A stretch of 64,000 nt of DNA. Origin: an uncultured Selenomonadales bacterium (GTDB taxonomy: Bacteria > Bacillota > Negativicutes > Selenomonadales > Selenomonadaceae). The notes below the pieces were generated by a model. It searched no databases and was not told where the DNA came from. It saw nothing but the letters and a program-made list of their open reading frames with translations. Where the stretch lies: assembly GCA_947165295.1 (NCBI GenBank), contig CAMUZU010000003.1, positions 1 through 64,000 on the forward strand, in the 5' to 3' direction. The translations under genes were made by a program, and so were the position numbers. Shown piece by piece: positions 55,168-63,860 of the stretch. Position 1 is the first letter of the stretch. Every line of letters begins with the position of its first letter.

Positions 55168-55638
55168 TTGAAAAAAATTCTTTTCGTTTGCTTCGGCAAC
55201 ATCTGTCGCAGTCCCATGGCGGAATTCGTCATGAAAAATCTTGTCGCCCGCGCAGGTTGCGAAAGCGACTTCGTGATTGAGTCGGCGGGAACTCACCCGT
55301 CGGTTGGCACGCCCGTTTCAAGCGGCACCGTCGACCAACTGATAAAAAACAACGTTCCGTTCGTGCACCGCACGTCGAAACAGTTCCTTGCGACCGATTA
55401 CAAGCGTTTCGATTATCTGATTGGGCTTGACCGTTCCAATGTTCGCGACATGGAGGGCATTTGCCGCGGCGACCCCGACGGGAAAATTTTTCTGCTGATG
55501 GATTTTGCGGGCTTTCACCGCGACGTTGCCGACCCGTGGTACACCGACGATTACGAAACGACTTACAGCGACGTTTTAATCGGTTGCGAAGCTCTGCTCG
55601 AACAACTGTTACTTTCTTTGTGCGGACAAAGAAAGTAA
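55168..55638 (+). CDS. Low-molecular-weight protein tyrosine phosphatase
   Basis: 156 residues: P-loop VCFGNICRSPMAE (C-x5-R) at the start and the general acid in DVADPWYTDDY. Removes phosphate from protein tyrosines; arginine phosphatase activity is possible in this family. TTG 55168 is preferred for its GGAG 8 nt upstream. The last ten codons (LLLSLCGQRK, stop) are encoded by hairpin A of the element at 55608, so the natural C-terminus was replaced. Confidence 0.92.
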   Translation: MKKILFVCFGNICRSPMAEFVMKNLVARAGCESDFVIESAGTHPSVGTPVSSGTVDQLIKNNVPFVHRTSKQFLATDYKRFDYLIGLDRSNVRDMEGICRGDPDGKIFLLMDFAGFHRDVADPWYTDDYETTYSDVLIGCEALLEQLLLSLCGQRK

Positions 55639-55714
55639 CCAAAGAAAACCGCGCTTGCTGTGATGCTTCCGGCATCACGCGCAAGCGGTTGCGGCCGTCA
55701 TCCATGACGGCCGG
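55608..55714 (+). repeat. Three-hairpin element bridging two genes
   Basis: Hairpin A 55608-55639 holds the phosphatase stop; hairpin B 55649-55688 (GTGATGCTTCCGGCATCAC core); hairpin C 55691-55714 (GGCCGTCATCCATGACGGCC) holds the ATG used by the next gene. Confidence 0.9.
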
Positions 55715-56387
55715 TTACCGTCGCTGCTTGTCGACATTGATTGCGCATACCAAATGGGTTCACTACTTCTCGATTTACGAAAAGTGGTTCAGCCCGTATC
55801 GCGGCAAGGAAATTGTCTTCGTCGAAATTGGCGTGCAAAACGGCGGCTCAATCCAAATGTGGCGCGACTACTTCGGCAAGAACGCAAAGATTGTCGGCGT
55901 GGATATCGAAGCGGCTTGCAAACAATTCGAGGACGCGGACAACAACATCTTCATCGAAATCGGTTCACAGGACGACCCCGAATTTTGGCACGCGTTCAAG
56001 CAAAAATATCCGCGTGTCGACATCCTGCTTGACGACGGCGGACACATGTCGAATCAACAGATAACGACTTTCCGCGAAATGTTCCCGCACATCAAAGACG
56101 GCGGGCTTTACATGTGCGAAGACTGCCACGCGTCCTATTGGAAACCTTACGGCGGCGGCGTGCACAAGCCCGACAGCTTCATCGAGTTCACGAAAAAGCT
56201 TGTCGACGAACTCAACGCTTTTCACACGGGCGACGAGCTTAAGCCGACATACAACACGCTCAACATGGGCGGCATTCACTTTTATGACAGCATCGTTGTT
56301 GTCGAGAAAAAACAAATTCCGTTCGCGCCGTTCAACTTGCGTATCGGCAAAGACGCGGCGATTGCTCCGTTTCCGGATGTTTTATAA
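55704..56387 (+). CDS. Class I SAM-dependent methyltransferase (CmcI/sugar O-MTase type)
   Basis: 227 residues: YFSIYEKWFSPYRGKEIVFV, SAM motif EIGVQNGGSIQMWRDYF, GVDIEAACKQF, DDGGHMSNQQ (metal/catalytic) and YMCEDCHASYW. Relatives methylate sugars in antibiotics or surface polymers. The in-frame ATG at 55704 lies inside hairpin C and has no ribosome site; residues 1-20 look unlike the family, so the 5' end may have been lost to the repeat. It precedes cheB by 168 bp; a role in flagellar glycan methylation is a guess from context. Confidence 0.8.
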   Translation: MTAGYRRCLSTLIAHTKWVHYFSIYEKWFSPYRGKEIVFVEIGVQNGGSIQMWRDYFGKNAKIVGVDIEAACKQFEDADNNIFIEIGSQDDPEFWHAFKQKYPRVDILLDDGGHMSNQQITTFREMFPHIKDGGLYMCEDCHASYWKPYGGGVHKPDSFIEFTKKLVDELNAFHTGDELKPTYNTLNMGGIHFYDSIVVVEKKQIPFAPFNLRIGKDAAIAPFPDVL

Positions 56388-56555
56388 ATTACGACGAATT
56401 CTTTTGACCGCTTGAACTTTTCGGGCGGCAATTTTTTTGCGGCAATGAAGGAACTTTGGCAAGTCGGGCGAATAAGTATCGCTAATAATTGCTTTGAAAC
56501 GGTTGGCGGCGCGTGTCGTCGACGCAAAAATTCTCAGCCAAGGGAGGCGTCCAAA

Positions 56556-57701
56556 GTGATTCGGGTTTTGATTGCTGATGACTCGGCGTTTATGCGAAAG
56601 GTCCTCTCTGATCTTTTCAACAGTCAAAACGACTTTCAGGTTGTCGGCACGGCCAATAACGGTCAAGACGCGGTTGACAAAGTTAAAAAGTTTCAGCCCG
56701 ACGTGTTGACGCTCGATGTTATCATGCCGACCATGGACGGGTTAAGCGCGCTTGCGATTATCATGGAACAATGCCCGTTGCCCGTTGTCATGATAAGTTC
56801 CACAACGCAGAAAGGCACAAACGAAACGATTCGTGCCTTAGCACTCGGCGCGGTTGATTTCGTGAGCAAAACCGGCGGCGCGATTTCAAAAATCGACACC
56901 ATCAAAGATGAAATTCTTACCAAATGCCGACTTGCCGCCAAAGCCCGCGCTTACCGAAACGTAACGTCGGCCGCCTCAAGCAAGCCGCTTGTTTACACGC
57001 CCAAACCTGTCGAGCCGCCGAAAATGCGCACGATTGAAGTTCGCCGCAGGACGGGGCTTGTCCTGGGACAGAAGCCGACGATTAACCGCGTGCCTTCGAC
57101 GTTGCCGCCGAAAGTTCTTCCGCCGACGGGCAAAAAGCTTGTGACAATCGGCACGTCGACGGGCGGACCTCAAGCACTTCAAACGGTGATAACGCGCCTG
57201 CCGGGGAACTTGCCCTGCGGCGTTGTTGTCGTGCAACACATGCCCGCAGGTTTCACGCGTTCGCTTGCCGACAGGTTGAATTCAATCAGCGAAATTTCCG
57301 TCAAGGAAGCCGAAAACGACGAGATTATCAAGGCGGGTCAAGTTTACATTGCGCCGGGCAACTTCCACCTCAGAATTGCGCCCGCAACCGCAACCGAACG
57401 AAAAATCGTCCTCAGCCAAGAGCCGCCCGTCGGCAATCACCGCCCCGCAGTCAACGTCATGTTCGACAGTGCCGCGCAGTTCGGCAAAGATTTGGTCAGC
57501 GTTATCATGACGGGCATGGGTTGCGACGGTTGCGAAGGCATGAAGAAAATCAAAGAGACCGGCGGTTACTCAATCGCGCAGGACGAAAGCAGTTGCGTCG
57601 TGTACGGCATGCCCAAAGCCGTGGTTGACGCCGGACTTGCCGACGAAGTTCGCCCGCTCAACAAAATTGCCGAAGCCATCGTCGACGCGGTGAGAAGATA
57701 A
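56556..57701 (+). CDS. cheB: Chemotaxis methylesterase CheB
   Basis: 381 residues: receiver domain (IADDSAFMRK, LDVIMPTMDGL, SAT-type switch ISSTT) and methylesterase domain with GTSTGGPQAL (Ser), VVQHMPAGFT (His) and MTGMGCDGCEG (Asp). It demethylates receptors. GTG 56556 is chosen for AGGGAGG 8 nt upstream and the family start IRVLIADDS. First gene of the che set here. Confidence 0.96.
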   Translation: MIRVLIADDSAFMRKVLSDLFNSQNDFQVVGTANNGQDAVDKVKKFQPDVLTLDVIMPTMDGLSALAIIMEQCPLPVVMISSTTQKGTNETIRALALGAVDFVSKTGGAISKIDTIKDEILTKCRLAAKARAYRNVTSAASSKPLVYTPKPVEPPKMRTIEVRRRTGLVLGQKPTINRVPSTLPPKVLPPTGKKLVTIGTSTGGPQALQTVITRLPGNLPCGVVVVQHMPAGFTRSLADRLNSISEISVKEAENDEIIKAGQVYIAPGNFHLRIAPATATERKIVLSQEPPVGNHRPAVNVMFDSAAQFGKDLVSVIMTGMGCDGCEGMKKIKETGGYSIAQDESSCVVYGMPKAVVDAGLADEVRPLNKIAEAIVDAVRR

Positions 57702-57703
57702 TA

Positions 57704-58144
57704 AGGGACAAGGGACAAGAGAGAAGGGACAAGAAAAAGTCATGCATTACAAAGATTTAAATTCTTGGCAGAAAGCAATGGACTTGACGGCGGAAGTTTA
57801 TCGCTTAACCAAAAAGTTGCCCAAAGATGAGCTTTACGGCTTGACCAACCAACTGCGTCGGGCGGCGGTCTCAATCCCGTCAAACATCGCCGAAGGCAAC
57901 GCACGCTTTTCCACGAAAGAATATCTGCATTTCTTGTCAATCGCTCGCGGCTCCGTTGCCGAAGTCGAAACTCAACTTTTGCTGTGCGTCAGATTGAAAT
58001 ATTTGGCGCAGGAAGATATTGAAGCGGCATTGTCTTTGCAAAACGAAGTTGAACGAATGCTTAATTCAATGATTACGAAACTTAGAGACAAAGAGTCGGC
58101 GGACAGGAAATAAACTTGTCCCTTGTCCCTTGCCACTTGTCCCT
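57704..58144. mobile_element. Four-helix-bundle insertion bounded by 30-bp inverted repeats
   Basis: 57704-57733 and 58115-58144 are inverted repeats built from AGGGACAAG words (left: two words, a GAGA break, one word; right, read backward: one word, a TGGC break, two words). The gene fills the space between, leaving only a few bases on each side. The unit separates cheB from cheA, which are normally adjacent, so it looks inserted. Confidence 0.65.
57742..58113 (+). CDS. Four-helix-bundle protein (S23/IVP family)
   Basis: 123 residues with the family pattern: LNSWQKAMDLTAEVYRLTKK, LRRAAVSIPSNIAEGNAR, YLHFLSIARGSVAEVETQL. The family was first seen in intervening sequences of 23S rRNA genes and also includes Avd of diversity-generating retroelements. 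It forms a basic pentameric barrel that may bind nucleic acid. No reverse transcriptase or variable repeat is near, so it is not Avd. Weak ribosome site (GACAAG). See the enclosing inverted-repeat unit. Confidence 0.92.
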   Translation: MHYKDLNSWQKAMDLTAEVYRLTKKLPKDELYGLTNQLRRAAVSIPSNIAEGNARFSTKEYLHFLSIARGSVAEVETQLLLCVRLKYLAQEDIEAALSLQNEVERMLNSMITKLRDKESADRK

Positions 58145-58162
58145 ACAACAGGAGGAGTTTAA

Positions 58163-60277
58163 ATGGAAACTAATCAATACATGGATATGTTTCTCGACGA
58201 GTCGCATGAACATTTGCAATCGCTCAACGACGGCTTGCTCGGCTTGGAAGACAATTCCGGAGACTTGTCTATTCTGAACGAAATTTTCCGTAACGCGCAC
58301 ACGCTCAAAGGCATGTCGGCGACAATGGGTTACAACAAAATCGCCGAACTTACGCACGAAATGGAAGACGTGCTCGACATGTTGCGCAAGGAACAGCTGG
58401 CGGTTTCGGGCGACATTATCGATACGCTGTTCAAGTGCATTGACTCGCTTGAACAGATGATTAACAACGTTGCAAACGGCGACCCCGAAGATCTTATCGA
58501 TGTATCGGATTTGGTTGCCAAATTGAGCGCCTTGACAAAAGGCACGCCTCCGCCCGCAGCAGCAGCTTCGACGCCCGCACCCGCCGCAGGTCAACCTGCA
58601 CCCGCAGCAGGCGGTTCAGGCGTCGTCGAATTGTCCGATACCGAAAAAAGCGTTATCAGTGAGGCCGAAAAGACCGGCATGCGCGGCGTTTACCTCAAAG
58701 TCACGTTGGCGGAATCCTGTCTGCTGAAATCTGCGCGCTCGTATATGGTCATGAACGCGCTTGAAGAACTTAGCGAAGTTATCCGTACAATTCCGCCCGC
58801 CGAAGAACTCGAACAGGAAAAATTTGAACGCTCGTTTGAAGTCATCTTAATCACCGGCTCCGAAGAACAGGCGATTCAAGATGCGGTCATGGGCATTTCG
58901 GAAATCGAAAAGGCCGAAACGAAAATCATCGACACCAGCGCACCCGCCGCAACGCCCGCGCCTGCTCCGGCCCCCGCGCCCGCTCCGTCCGCGTCGACGG
59001 CTGCTGCGACAGCTCCCGCAACTGCTCCGACGCCCGCGCCCGCTCCGAAACCTCAAGCCGCCGCAAACGCTCCGGCAAAGCCCGCCGCTCCCGCCGCCGC
59101 CGGTGGAGCCGCCGCACAAAAGAAAAGCCACGCGGGTCAATCCGTGCGCGTCGACATTGAAAAACTTGATACGCTCATGAACTTAATGGGCGAGCTTGTC
59201 ATTAACAAAGTCCGCCTTGAACAGATTGGTCAAACGCACAGGCTCAGCGAACTCACCGAAACTTTGGAACAGATGGATCGCGTGACGACCGACCTTCAAA
59301 ATATCGTCATGAAAGTCCGCATGGTTCCCGTCAGCCAAGTCTTTAACCGTTTCCCGCGCATGGTTCGCGACGTCACCAAAGAACTCAACAAGGAAATCAA
59401 CTTGACAATCGAAGGCGAGGACACCGAACTCGACCGCACGGTTATCGACGAAATCGGCGACCCGATTATGCACTTGCTTAGAAATTCGCTCGACCACGGC
59501 ATCGAAATGCCCGACGAACGCGAAGCCAAAGGCAAGCCCCGCGTCGGTGAAGTCGGTCTTATTGCGCGCCACGAAGGCAACAACGTCGTCATCATGGTCA
59601 CCGACGACGGCAAGGGCATTGACGCAGATGTTATCCGCCGCAAAGCCGTCGAAAAAGGCCTCTTCACGCAAGAAGAAGTTGACTCGATGGACAACGCGGA
59701 CGCCGTGCGAATCGTCTTCCTGCCGGGCTTTTCCACCGCCGAAAAAATCAGCGACATTTCCGGCCGCGGCGTCGGCATGGACGTCGTCAAAAGCAAAATC
59801 GAATCTTTAAGCGGTCATGTCGACGTTGAAACGCATGTTGACGAAGGCTCCGTGTTCAAGATTAAATTGCCGTTGACGTTGGCGATTATTCAGGCAATGC
59901 TCGTACAGGTTCAAAACGAAATGTACGCAATTCCGCTTGCGTCAATCGACAGCACGTTAAGCGTTCAGCCGACGGACATTCGCACGGTTCAAAACAACGA
60001 AGTCATCGTTCTGCGCGGCGAAATCATCCCGATAATCCGCATGGAAGAAACGCTTATGGTTCCGCACGTTCGCGACGCGCAGGAACTTTTCGTTGTCGTC
60101 GTGCACGCGGGCGACTCAAAAGCCGGCATTGTCGTCGACAAATTAATCGGTCAGCAAGAAATCGTTATAAAGACGCTGGGCAACCTGTTCATGGGCTTGA
60201 AGATGTTCTCGGGCGCAACGGTGCTCGGCGACGGCCGCGTTGCTTTGATTCTCGACGTGGCGACAATGTTGAACTAA
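58163..60277 (+). CDS. cheA: Chemotaxis histidine kinase CheA
   Basis: 704 residues: HPt with the phospho-His in NAHTLKGMSATMGYNKIAEL (about 48), a P2-like domain (about 160-245), long Pro/Ala linkers (about 130-155 and 260-325, AP repeats), dimerisation domain, HATPase (HLLRNSLDHGIEMPD, VTDDGKGIDADVIRR, GRGVGMDVVKSKIE) and CheW-like domain. AGGAGG precedes ATG 58163. Codes for the core kinase that phosphorylates CheB and CheY. Confidence 0.97.
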   Translation: METNQYMDMFLDESHEHLQSLNDGLLGLEDNSGDLSILNEIFRNAHTLKGMSATMGYNKIAELTHEMEDVLDMLRKEQLAVSGDIIDTLFKCIDSLEQMINNVANGDPEDLIDVSDLVAKLSALTKGTPPPAAAASTPAPAAGQPAPAAGGSGVVELSDTEKSVISEAEKTGMRGVYLKVTLAESCLLKSARSYMVMNALEELSEVIRTIPPAEELEQEKFERSFEVILITGSEEQAIQDAVMGISEIEKAETKIIDTSAPAATPAPAPAPAPAPSASTAAATAPATAPTPAPAPKPQAAANAPAKPAAPAAAGGAAAQKKSHAGQSVRVDIEKLDTLMNLMGELVINKVRLEQIGQTHRLSELTETLEQMDRVTTDLQNIVMKVRMVPVSQVFNRFPRMVRDVTKELNKEINLTIEGEDTELDRTVIDEIGDPIMHLLRNSLDHGIEMPDEREAKGKPRVGEVGLIARHEGNNVVIMVTDDGKGIDADVIRRKAVEKGLFTQEEVDSMDNADAVRIVFLPGFSTAEKISDISGRGVGMDVVKSKIESLSGHVDVETHVDEGSVFKIKLPLTLAIIQAMLVQVQNEMYAIPLASIDSTLSVQPTDIRTVQNNEVIVLRGEIIPIIRMEETLMVPHVRDAQELFVVVVHAGDSKAGIVVDKLIGQQEIVIKTLGNLFMGLKMFSGATVLGDGRVALILDVATMLN

Positions 60278-60300
60278 CAATTTCGGAGAGGTGAAATCTT

Positions 60301-60789
60301 ATGGCTAAAGACTCCGTGGCGAAGAAACCCGCCCCCGTCGACGACTACGACGCCGAAGAAGTAAACGCCGGTATGCAGGTTGTCGCCTTCAAACTGCGCG
60401 ACGAAGAATACGGCGTGAACATTTTCCACGTGCAAGAAATTCACAACCTGGTTGACATTACCCGCGTGCCTTTTGCGGCAAGCTTCATCAAAGGCGTCAT
60501 CAATCAGCGCGGCTCCGTCATGCCCGTTATCGACTTGAAGAAACGGCTCGGCTTGGAAGAGACGCCTTACACCGCCGCGACGCGAATCGTCACCGTTATT
60601 GTCGGCGATTTGCAAGTCGGCATGTTGGTTGACGCCGTCACCGAAGTTTTGACAATCCGCTCCAAACTCGTCGACCCGAAAAAAACCGTCAGCGATAAAG
60701 CAATGGAAAAATTTTTGAGCGGCATCGGCAACATCGACGGGCGGCTTGTCACAATGCTCAACCTTGAAGAAATCGTCGGCATCAACTGA
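60301..60789 (+). CDS. cheW: Chemotaxis coupling protein CheW
   Basis: 162 residues: VVAFKLRDEEYGVNIFHVQE, FIKGVINQRGSVMPVIDLKK and IVGDLQVGMLVDAV. Links receptors to CheA. ATG 60301 follows GAGAGGTGA. The first 25 residues are a charged extension. Confidence 0.96.
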   Translation: MAKDSVAKKPAPVDDYDAEEVNAGMQVVAFKLRDEEYGVNIFHVQEIHNLVDITRVPFAASFIKGVINQRGSVMPVIDLKKRLGLEETPYTAATRIVTVIVGDLQVGMLVDAVTEVLTIRSKLVDPKKTVSDKAMEKFLSGIGNIDGRLVTMLNLEEIVGIN

Positions 60790-60823
60790 TTTTCGCATTA
60801 CGCACAATAACGAGGTGTTTTGA

Positions 60824-61438
60824 ATGATTGATGAATTTGACTTGTCCCCGATACAGCTCGACGCCCTGCGCGAAATCGGCAACGTCGGCGCGGGCAACTC
60901 GGCAACGGCTCTGTCGCAGATTATCAACAAGCGAATCGACATGAACGTCCCGAACGTCGCGCTCGTTCCGATTGAAGACGTGCCCGAACTGGTCGGCGGC
61001 CCCGATACCGTCGTCGTCGGCGTCTTTTTGCGCGTTTACGGCAAGGCTCCGGGCAACATCCTGTTCCTGTTGCCGCAGAAAAGCGCGTTTTATCTCGTCG
61101 ATACGCTCATGGGACGCGAACACGGCACGACAACGAAACTTGACCCGATGGACGTTTCCGCGTTGAAAGAAATCGGCAACATACTTTCGGGCGCGTATTT
61201 GAACGCGTTCTTTAACTTCACGCACATTTCAATGTTGCCGTCGATACCGTCACTTGCAATGGACATGGCGGGCGCAATTCTCAACGTCGTTTTGGTTCAA
61301 CTCGGCGTCATGGGCGATCACGCAATGGTTATCGAAACAAAATTCTTGGCCGAAGATGACGGCATCAACGGGCATTTCTTCCTCGTGCCCGATCCCGGCT
61401 CGTTGGGTACGTTAATCAAGGCAGTGGGAGTGGAATAA
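60824..61438 (+). CDS. cheC: CheY-P phosphatase CheC
   Basis: 204 residues with both active-site helices: DALREIGNVGAGNSATALSQ and SALKEIGNILSGAYLNAFFN. Removes phosphate from CheY and binds CheD. The stop is 2 bp before the cheD start. Confidence 0.96.
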   Translation: MIDEFDLSPIQLDALREIGNVGAGNSATALSQIINKRIDMNVPNVALVPIEDVPELVGGPDTVVVGVFLRVYGKAPGNILFLLPQKSAFYLVDTLMGREHGTTTKLDPMDVSALKEIGNILSGAYLNAFFNFTHISMLPSIPSLAMDMAGAILNVVLVQLGVMGDHAMVIETKFLAEDDGINGHFFLVPDPGSLGTLIKAVGVE

Positions 61439-61440
61439 TT

Positions 61441-61926
61441 ATGGCAGACCTTATCAAAGTCGGCATGGCTGATTACAAGGTCGGCCGCAGTCCTTCAACA
61501 CTAATCAGTTACGGCTTGGGCTCGTGTATCGGCGTTTCGCTGTACGACCCGCAACGCAAAATCGGCGGGCTGTTGCATATCATGTTGCCCGACAGCACGC
61601 AGGCACGCGCAAGCGACAATCCCGCAAAATTCGCCGACACGGGCATTCCGCTCATGATTAACGACGTCATTGCGCTGGGAGCTTCGCGTTCTCGGCTCGT
61701 CGCAAAAATCGCGGGCGGTGCGCAAATGTTCGCCTTCGCAAACGCAACTGACATCATGCGCGTGGGTCTTCGCAACGCCGAAACTTGCAAGCAAATCCTC
61801 AAGCGCAACGGCATTCGCGTCATTGCCGAAGACACGGGCGGCAACTACGGACGCACGGTTTCAATCGACCTGAACACCGGCGCGTACAAAGTCAAGACGA
61901 TTGACCGCGGCGAAAAGATGATTTAA
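61441..61926 (+). CDS. cheD: Receptor glutamine deamidase CheD
   Basis: 161 residues: catalytic Cys in LGSCIGVSLYDP, His in GGLLHIMLPDS, and AGGAQMFAFA, EDTGGNYGRTVSIDLNTGAY. Deamidates receptors and is regulated by CheC. Confidence 0.96.
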   Translation: MADLIKVGMADYKVGRSPSTLISYGLGSCIGVSLYDPQRKIGGLLHIMLPDSTQARASDNPAKFADTGIPLMINDVIALGASRSRLVAKIAGGAQMFAFANATDIMRVGLRNAETCKQILKRNGIRVIAEDTGGNYGRTVSIDLNTGAYKVKTIDRGEKMI

Positions 61927-61938
61927 CGGAGGCGCGAC

Positions 61939-61992
61939 ATGACTGAACTTGAACGTTTCATGCGCGACGTTGAAGCCGACGACGAACTCTAA
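61939..61992 (+). CDS. 17-aa leader-like peptide (Nif11-like start), possibly frameshifted
   Basis: CGGAGG lies 7 nt before ATG 61939, which encodes MTELERFMRDVEADDEL and a TAA. This resembles the first helix of Nif11-type RiPP leader peptides. In another frame the DNA continues as TGCGREIFADMLSERRVP to a TGA that overlaps the radical SAM start (GTGA at 62045), so a one-base error would give a peptide of about 35 residues. It lies directly before a radical-SAM/SPASM gene. Precursor peptide or decayed gene start are both possible. Confidence 0.4.
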   Translation: MTELERFMRDVEADDEL

Positions 61993-62044
61993 CGGGTTGC
62001 GGGCGTGAAATTTTTGCCGATATGCTCAGCGAGCGTCGAGTGCC

Positions 62045-63385
62045 GTGAACACTTCGAGAACGTGCCGATTCTCTTCGACAAGCCGAAGTTTCCGAAGCTG
62101 TTTCAACTGCGACGGCGAACACGACATCTGCGCGGAAAATTTGTCCGACGACGTGCGCTTGACTTTTGCCGACATGATTAAAGCGGGCGTGCTTGTCAAG
62201 TCCGACAGTCCGCTTGCGCCGCCGAAGTCGTATCAGCGTTACAAAGTTTATCCGTGCCGCTACGTCGACAAAGTTCACTGGGCGATAACGGGCAAATGCA
62301 AATTCCGCTGTCGACATTGCTTGGTGTCCGCGCCCGACAATCGTCACCCGCAACCGACGCTTGAGCAGTGCCTTGCAACCGTCGCCGAATTCAAACGTTG
62401 CGGCATTCGCAAGGTTGACATCACGGGCGGCGAACCGTTTATCCGCGACGATTGGGAAAAAATTTTCGACGCGCTTGCCGACGCTCGAATCAAAATCGGA
62501 ATCATCTTCACGAACGCAAGCTTGCTTACCGACCGCGTGCTTGACGTGTTGTCGGCGAACAATCAGCATCCGACGTTTCAGCTGAGCTTTGACAGCTTGG
62601 GTTGGCATGACTGGTTGCGCGGCGTCGACGGTGCCGAAGTGCAGGCGATTGACGGCTTTAAACTTCTGCGCGACAGAAACTTTCGTGCTACGGCGTCAAT
62701 GTGCGTTTACCGCTTGAATCGTCACACCTTGCGCGACACAGCGAACTTTTTGGCAAGCTTGGGAGTTGCCGCGTTAATGGTCAGCACGCCGCAGGAGCTT
62801 GGCATTTGGAAACGTTACGCGCAGGAGTACGCGCTCACCTTCGCCGAGGCGTGGCAGATGTACCGCGAATATATTCCGCAGTGGTACGCCGACGGTACGC
62901 CGCTTGACATTCATCTGGAAGGTTTCTTCTCAAGCCGACGCGACAACCCGCGCAGTTACGAAATTACGTTTATGCAAAAAATGTCCGCCGAAGCCGATTG
63001 GTCGAAGGTGTACGCTTGCGGCAGTATCCAACACGGAATTTTCGTCACGGCTGAAGGGCGCGTTGTCCCGTGCATGGGCTTTGCCGACACGGTCATTGCC
63101 GACAAGTTCTCCGAAACGTTCGGGCGCGGTTTGTCCGACGCTCTCGAAGACAAATTCTATCGCGGCGTGCTTGATATCAAAATGTCGGACTACTTGACTG
63201 CTCAACCGAAATGTGCGCGTTGTCCGCAATTTCACGCTTGCGGCGGCGGCTGTCTTTTGGACGGCATAACCGACGCGGGCGACATGCTTGTCCCCGACGA
63301 GCGAATTTGCAATTTTCATCTGAACGTTGGCGCGGCGGCTGTTCGTGAGGTCGTCGACGCCGCATTGGAAAGTTACCTGAACTGA
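62045..63385 (+). CDS. Radical SAM/SPASM protein in the che operon
   Basis: 446 residues from GTG 62045. Fe-S motif CKFRCRHCLVSA (about 89), DITGGEPFIRDDW, and a SPASM tail with cysteines in CGSIQHGIF, VVPCMGFAD, CARCPQFHACGGGCLL and ERICNF. The first 20 residues are Ser/Arg-rich and look like wrong-frame translation; another frame reads EHFENVPILFDKPKFPKLFQ upstream of about 62100, so the true 5' end probably involves a frameshift. SPASM enzymes mature peptides or proteins. It sits between cheD and the genes leading to fliA, where other Bacillota have none. Confidence 0.85.
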   Translation: MNTSRTCRFSSTSRSFRSCFNCDGEHDICAENLSDDVRLTFADMIKAGVLVKSDSPLAPPKSYQRYKVYPCRYVDKVHWAITGKCKFRCRHCLVSAPDNRHPQPTLEQCLATVAEFKRCGIRKVDITGGEPFIRDDWEKIFDALADARIKIGIIFTNASLLTDRVLDVLSANNQHPTFQLSFDSLGWHDWLRGVDGAEVQAIDGFKLLRDRNFRATASMCVYRLNRHTLRDTANFLASLGVAALMVSTPQELGIWKRYAQEYALTFAEAWQMYREYIPQWYADGTPLDIHLEGFFSSRRDNPRSYEITFMQKMSAEADWSKVYACGSIQHGIFVTAEGRVVPCMGFADTVIADKFSETFGRGLSDALEDKFYRGVLDIKMSDYLTAQPKCARCPQFHACGGGCLLDGITDAGDMLVPDERICNFHLNVGAAAVREVVDAALESYLN

Positions 63386-63407
63386 CTTATCGATTTGTGG
63401 TGGTAAC

Positions 63408-63827
63408 GTGACAAGTTTTTACGATTACTTGGCTCTGAAGATGCCCATCAAACAAATGCTGATCTCCGTTGCGGTCGGCATGGTTGCACTTTTTATTGTA
63501 CTCATATCCGGGCTGTCAAGCGTTTTCGTGCGTTCGGAAACGGTCGCGTCGCGAACTTTTTCAGCCTTTTGTTTTACGACACTGGTGACTTTTATAATCT
63601 TCATGTGTTGCGAAGAATACGGCGTTTACAAGACCAAAAAGGAACTTGAGAATTTTGTCGACAGCGCGCCCGAAACCGAAACCGACGAAGACTTTGACCG
63701 CGACGAATATTTTCGTGACGACGACGACGAAAAGCCTTCCGACGATTTCGGCGAAGGTTACGAAGTTTACGGCGACGAACCCGAAGACTTTCAACCGATG
63801 GAGTTTGAAGACTACCCGCGGCGTTGA
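63408..63827 (+). CDS. Two-helix membrane protein with acidic tail
   Basis: 139 residues: two membrane helices (about 18-38, 47-67) and a cytoplasmic tail rich in Asp/Glu/Tyr (DEDFDRDEYFRDDDDEKPS and on). GTG 63408 has GGTGGTAAC upstream. It lies just before the sigma factor gene in the che operon. No family recognised; an acidic tail on a membrane anchor suggests a scaffold or a regulator of the flagellar apparatus, but this is a guess. Confidence 0.65.
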   Translation: MTSFYDYLALKMPIKQMLISVAVGMVALFIVLISGLSSVFVRSETVASRTFSAFCFTTLVTFIIFMCCEEYGVYKTKKELENFVDSAPETETDEDFDRDEYFRDDDDEKPSDDFGEGYEVYGDEPEDFQPMEFEDYPRR

Positions 63828-63860
63828 CAAAATTTCCGCAACAAAGGACGGTGAATCGAC

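Noticed and set aside
57742..58113. Avd of a diversity-generating retroelement
   Set aside because: The fold is similar, but there is no reverse transcriptase, template repeat or variable repeat in the region.
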